From: CAVQBJ01 sp963819075
Lineage (GTDB): Bacteria > Actinomycetota > Thermoleophilia > Solirubrobacterales > Solirubrobacteraceae
Direction: 5' to 3'
DNA length: 64,000 nt
NCBI GenBank assembly: GCA_963819075.1
Contig: CAWFUP010000003.1
Location: forward strand, 434,001-498,000
Shown: piece after piece, positions 61,652-64,000 of the stretch
Layout: every line of letters starts with the position of its first letter
Position numbering within the stretch: the first letter of the stretch is position 1
Position numbers and translations under genes: made by a program
Notes under the pieces: generated by a model
Database searches by the model: none
What the model was told of the DNA's origin: nothing
The model's input: the letters and a program-made list of their open reading frames with translations, nothing else

Positions 61652-61831
61652 TCAGCGCGAGTGCGACGGGGTCACCACGACGGGACCCCAGGCGTTGCCG
61701 ATGCCGATGTGCCCCTTCGCCGCAGGCGGCCGGGGGTGCCTGGCCTTCGCCGGCGCCACGGCGGAGGCGCTGCCACACGGCACCAGGCAACCAACGAGTA
61801 CGAGCGGCAACGCGCGGGCGATGAGCTTCAC
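61652..61831 (-). CDS. Small secreted or lipo-protein, 59 aa (paralogue pair, copy A)
   Basis: From the GTG at 61831: VKLIARALPLVLVGCLVPCG, then SASAVAPAKA. LVGC fits a lipobox, ASA-VA a signal-peptidase I site, so the type of export is unclear. The mature part is about 35 residues ending GHIGIGNAWGPVVVTPSHSR, closely parallel to the 70-aa protein 285 bases downstream. The gap between them (61367-61651) shows nothing I can name. Translational start and expression are inferred from the signal peptide and the shared tail. Confidence 0.6.
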   Translation of the reverse strand: MKLIARALPLVLVGCLVPCGSASAVAPAKARHPRPPAAKGHIGIGNAWGPVVVTPSHSR

Positions 61832-62032
61832 GACGCGCAGCCTGAACGAAGCGGGCCCCGATGTCCATAGCCAATGCGTCCAGAACGCGGGCATTTGCTC
61901 AAGCCGAGGTGTCAAGTATCCGACCGCTCGGCGTCCTCGCGCGACGGGTGGGCGATACCGGCGCATCGCTTCAAGGATCGTCGCCGAGCTGCCGACGTTC
62001 TGTCTGACCCCACCGAGAGGAGCAGAGCGCGC

Positions 62033-62974
62033 ATGGCCACAAACACGACCGAGAAGTGTCGGCTCGTTACCCGTAGCGACTTCGACGGGCTGGTGTGCGC
62101 CGCCCTCCTGAAAGAGCTCGGGATCCTCGACGAGATCAAGTTCGTCCACCCAAAGGACATGCAGGACGGGCTCATCGAGATCACCGACCGGGACATCACG
62201 ACGAACCTTCCCTACGTCCCCGGCGTGCGGCTCGCGTTCGACCACCACGAGAGCGAAACGCTGCGCCTCGAGGAGACGGCCACCAATCACATCATCATCC
62301 CGGGCGCCCTGTCGGCCGCGCGGGTCGTCTACGAGCACTTCGGCGGCGCCGAGCGCTTCCAGCTCGTCGGCGAGGAGCTCATGGACGCCGTCGACAAGGC
62401 GGACAGCGCCCTGTTCAGCCTCGACGAGATCAAGGACCCAACCGGCTGGATCCTGCTCAGCTTCCTCATGGACCCGCGGACGGGGCTCGGCCGCTTCCGG
62501 GAATTCCGCATCTCCAACTACCAGCTGATGATGGCGCTGATCGACGCCTGTCTGGAGCTGAGCGTCGAGGAGATCCTCGAGCTGCCCGATGTCGCCGAGC
62601 GCGTCGCGCTCTACCGCGAGCACGAGGATGCCGCCGAGGAGCAGCTGCTCACGCGCTCAGCGGTGCGCGGCAAGCTCGTCATCCTCGATCTGCGCCACGA
62701 TGAGGTCATCCACCCCACCAACCGCTTCATGATCTACGCGCTGCGCCCGCAGTGCAACATCTCGATCCACGTGTTGTGGGGGCTCAAGCAGCAGAACACG
62801 GTGTTTGCGACCGGCAAGTCGATCGTCGACCGCTCGAGCCGCACCGATGTCGGCGCGCTCATGCTCGAGTACGGTGGCGGCGGGCACGAGGCCGCCGGCA
62901 CCTGCCAGGTCGAGAACGAGGACGCCGAGCGCGTGCTCGGAGAGCTCACCGCGCGCATCAACGCCGACGGCTAG
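62033..62974 (+). CDS. DHH-family phosphoesterase, exopolyphosphatase/NrnA-like
   Basis: 313 aa. DHH domain: VTRSDFDGLVCAALLKELG (metal Asp), LAFDHHESETLRL (DHH), and the C-terminal DHHA1 part with ALMLEYGGGGHEAAGTCQVE (GGGH). A central helical insert is around RTGLGRFREFRISNYQLMMA. The family cleaves short phosphodiesters, oligoribonucleotides or polyphosphate; no finer assignment. AGGAG lies about 12 bases before the ATG, further than ideal. The 201-bp upstream gap shows no clear promoter. Confidence 0.85.
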   Translation: MATNTTEKCRLVTRSDFDGLVCAALLKELGILDEIKFVHPKDMQDGLIEITDRDITTNLPYVPGVRLAFDHHESETLRLEETATNHIIIPGALSAARVVYEHFGGAERFQLVGEELMDAVDKADSALFSLDEIKDPTGWILLSFLMDPRTGLGRFREFRISNYQLMMALIDACLELSVEEILELPDVAERVALYREHEDAAEEQLLTRSAVRGKLVILDLRHDEVIHPTNRFMIYALRPQCNISIHVLWGLKQQNTVFATGKSIVDRSSRTDVGALMLEYGGGGHEAAGTCQVENEDAERVLGELTARINADG

Positions 62975-63098
62975 CGCGTTTCCTTACGTCGTTCATACAC
63001 CCGCCCCGTAATAGATGAGGTGCGGTGGCCACGCACCTGAGTGGCGATAACGCACAGCTTCGCGGCCGAAGCGGTGCTTGCGTGGTCACCGCACTCTC

Positions 63099-63560
63099 TC
63101 AGCCGGACGCCGGCGATCGCTCGACGTGCTGGCGCAGCCGGTCGGCCGGCTGCTCGATGAGATACCGCCGCGCCGGTCCGCTGAGCGCGCGCTCGGCCAG
63201 GAAGCCGCCAGGCACGGCCAGCTCGAGCTCCACCTCATAGCTCACCAGCGTTCGCCGCTCCGACAAAGGCTCGAGCCGCCAACCCGGACCGGTGATGCCC
63301 AGCGATCCGTCGATGACCACCGGTATGAGACGGTTCGCGACCGAGACGTCATACCGCAGCGTGCACGGCACCTCGGGTACGAACTCGACGCCGGCGCTGA
63401 ACAGGAGCCGACCGGTCGGCGTGTCATCCGGGGCCGACACGGTGCGTGACTCGCGCACCCCGGGGAACCAATGGACGTAGGCGTCGAAATCGAGCAGCGC
63501 GGCTCGGAGGCGCTCGTGCGCAGCGTCGATCTCGATGCGGTTGGAGCCGGAGAGCTTCAT
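63099..63560 (-). CDS. SRPBCC (START-like/polyketide cyclase) family protein
   Basis: 153 aa. NRIEIDAAHERLRAALLDFD and YVHWFPGVRESRTVS are typical of the helix-grip fold (compare Coq10/RatA-type proteins), followed by strands FVPEVPCTLRYDV and YEVELELAVPGGFLAE and a long C-terminal helix. Such proteins bind hydrophobic ligands; the ligand is unknown. TACGGT lies 15 bases before the ATG at 63560, so the leader would be very short. Confidence 0.8.
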   Translation of the reverse strand: MKLSGSNRIEIDAAHERLRAALLDFDAYVHWFPGVRESRTVSAPDDTPTGRLLFSAGVEFVPEVPCTLRYDVSVANRLIPVVIDGSLGITGPGWRLEPLSERRTLVSYEVELELAVPGGFLAERALSGPARRYLIEQPADRLRQHVERSPASG

Positions 63561-63622
63561 GGGCGGGTCGGTCGGACCGTAGCGCACGGCTGCCGCTGAC
63601 CGCGGGGCCCGCTATAGAGCGA

Positions 63623-63628
63623 TATACC
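63623..63628 (+). promoter_or_regulatory. Leaderless -10-like (TATACC) before the 61-aa gene and galT
   Basis: TATACC lies seven bases before the ATG at 63636 and probably drives both the small gene and galT. Confidence 0.4.
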
Positions 63629-63635
63629 TCCCGCG

Positions 63636-63821
63636 ATGGGTGAGGCGCCGCACGAACCCCAGGCCACCACATCCGGCGACGACGACGTCGGAGGCGAGCT
63701 CTCCGCAGAGGTCCGGGCGGTCGATCCCGTCGAGCCCTTCGGCCCGCTGACCATCCACCGCTTCGTGAAGGTGGGCGGGCGAGGCCTCATCCTGTACGAG
63801 CGCACCGGCCCGCCCGCGTAA
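63636..63821 (+). CDS. Small hypothetical protein, 61 aa
   Basis: An acidic disordered N-terminus (TTSGDDDVGGELSAEVRAVD) followed by a compact strand-rich end, FGPLTIHRFVKVGGRGLILY. No family known to me. It is five bases upstream of galT on the same strand, so likely the first gene of that operon. Leaderless promoter pattern supports it as real. Confidence 0.6.
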   Translation: MGEAPHEPQATTSGDDDVGGELSAEVRAVDPVEPFGPLTIHRFVKVGGRGLILYERTGPPA

Positions 63822-63826
63822 GGGTT

Positions 63827-64000
63827 ATGACGACCCTGCGCTTCAACGAGCTCCGCGGCGAGCAGGTCGTCTACGCCGTGCACCGCCAGGACCGGACGTT
63901 CCTGCCCGCGGAGGGTCACTGCCCGCTCTGTCCCACGCGTCCCGGCCAGCCGCCGACGGAGATCCCGTTCCCGTCCTATGAGCTCGCCGTGTTCGACAAC
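63827..64000 (+). CDS. galT: Galactose-1-phosphate uridylyltransferase, N-terminal fragment
   Basis: 58 codons to the window edge. TTLRFNELRGEQVVYAVHRQ, a zinc-binding-type CPLCP motif, and PTEIPFPSYELAVFDN match the N-terminal part of GalT, which transfers UMP between UDP-glucose and galactose-1-phosphate. The catalytic HPH motif lies beyond the edge, so a related HIT-superfamily nucleotidyltransferase cannot be fully excluded. Confidence 0.85.
   Translation, partial: MTTLRFNELRGEQVVYAVHRQDRTFLPAEGHCPLCPTRPGQPPTEIPFPSYELAVFDN

Noticed and set aside
61482..61874. 130-codon frame on the minus strand over the 59-aa secreted protein gene
   Set aside because: Low-complexity Arg/Ala/Pro composition without a start signal; the overlapping frame with a clear signal peptide is the better call.

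Overview
The window is a 64 kb chromosomal segment of a very GC-rich Gram-positive bacterium. Menaquinone genes, an amidotransferase route to Gln-tRNA, a mycobacterium-like translation/arginine gene order, and very frequent GTG/TTG starts with leaderless promoters point to Actinobacteriota. My best guess is class Thermoleophilia (Solirubrobacterales-like); this is inferred from gene style, not from a marker search. It is mostly a housekeeping chromosome. I see no phage, transposase, CRISPR array, rRNA or tRNA gene.

Layout. 1-3.5 kb: a partial glutathionyl-hydroquinone reductase, an SDR, an unknown gene, ilvC and a frameshifted methyltransferase. 3.5-14.2 kb: a complete menaquinone block menE < > menB-menA-menC > < menH < > menD, then menF, interrupted by a 94-aa protein gene and a GAF-GGDEF-HD-GYP regulator. 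14.2-17.1 kb: ilvN-ilvB and, upstream, a 71-bp direct-repeat array. 17.2-20.1 kb: a VIT-type iron exporter divergent from a Fur regulator, then small membrane and unknown proteins. 20.2-27.1 kb: gatC-gatA-gatB, folD and a UvrD/PcrA helicase. 27.2-33.8 kb: a queuosine-salvage glycosidase, cysE, cysK, GDPD, a TIGR00027-type methyltransferase, a CymR-like Rrf2 regulator and an HDOD-LuxR regulator. 34-41 kb: gltX, nfo and dnaE carrying a 331-aa intein. 41-44 kb: a long coiled-coil protein with a possible SCP2-like end, preceded by a 23-codon leader ORF. 44-59.4 kb: an ancient minus-strand block thrS-infC-rpmI-rplT-trmH-pheS-pheT-argC-argJ-argB-argD-argG, broken only by a plus-strand degenerate-GGDEF gene. 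59.4-64 kb: a DsbA-like protein, GtrA, two related secreted micro-proteins, a DHH phosphoesterase, an SRPBCC protein and the start of galT.

A window-wide pattern: more than 20 transcription-unit heads carry a TANNNT-like -10 hexamer 6-9 bases before the start codon, so leaderless mRNA seems to be the default. I used this to choose many GTG and internal starts; genes with a real leader (ilvB, the LCM-type methyltransferase, infC) show a Shine-Dalgarno or a longer UTR instead. Two of these promoters are palindromes that can fire both ways (menE/menB and upstream of the coiled-coil gene).

How the genes cooperate: men genes make menaquinone from chorismate; ilvBN and ilvC are the first steps of branched-chain amino-acid synthesis; argCJBDG make arginine (argF, argH and argR are not here); cysE/cysK make cysteine, and a CymR-like repressor whose C-terminus could dock in CysK lies 2.5 kb away; a nondiscriminating-type GluRS could supply GatCAB. 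Three single-base frameshifts (one in a methyltransferase, two in the essential pheT) suggest residual sequencing errors.
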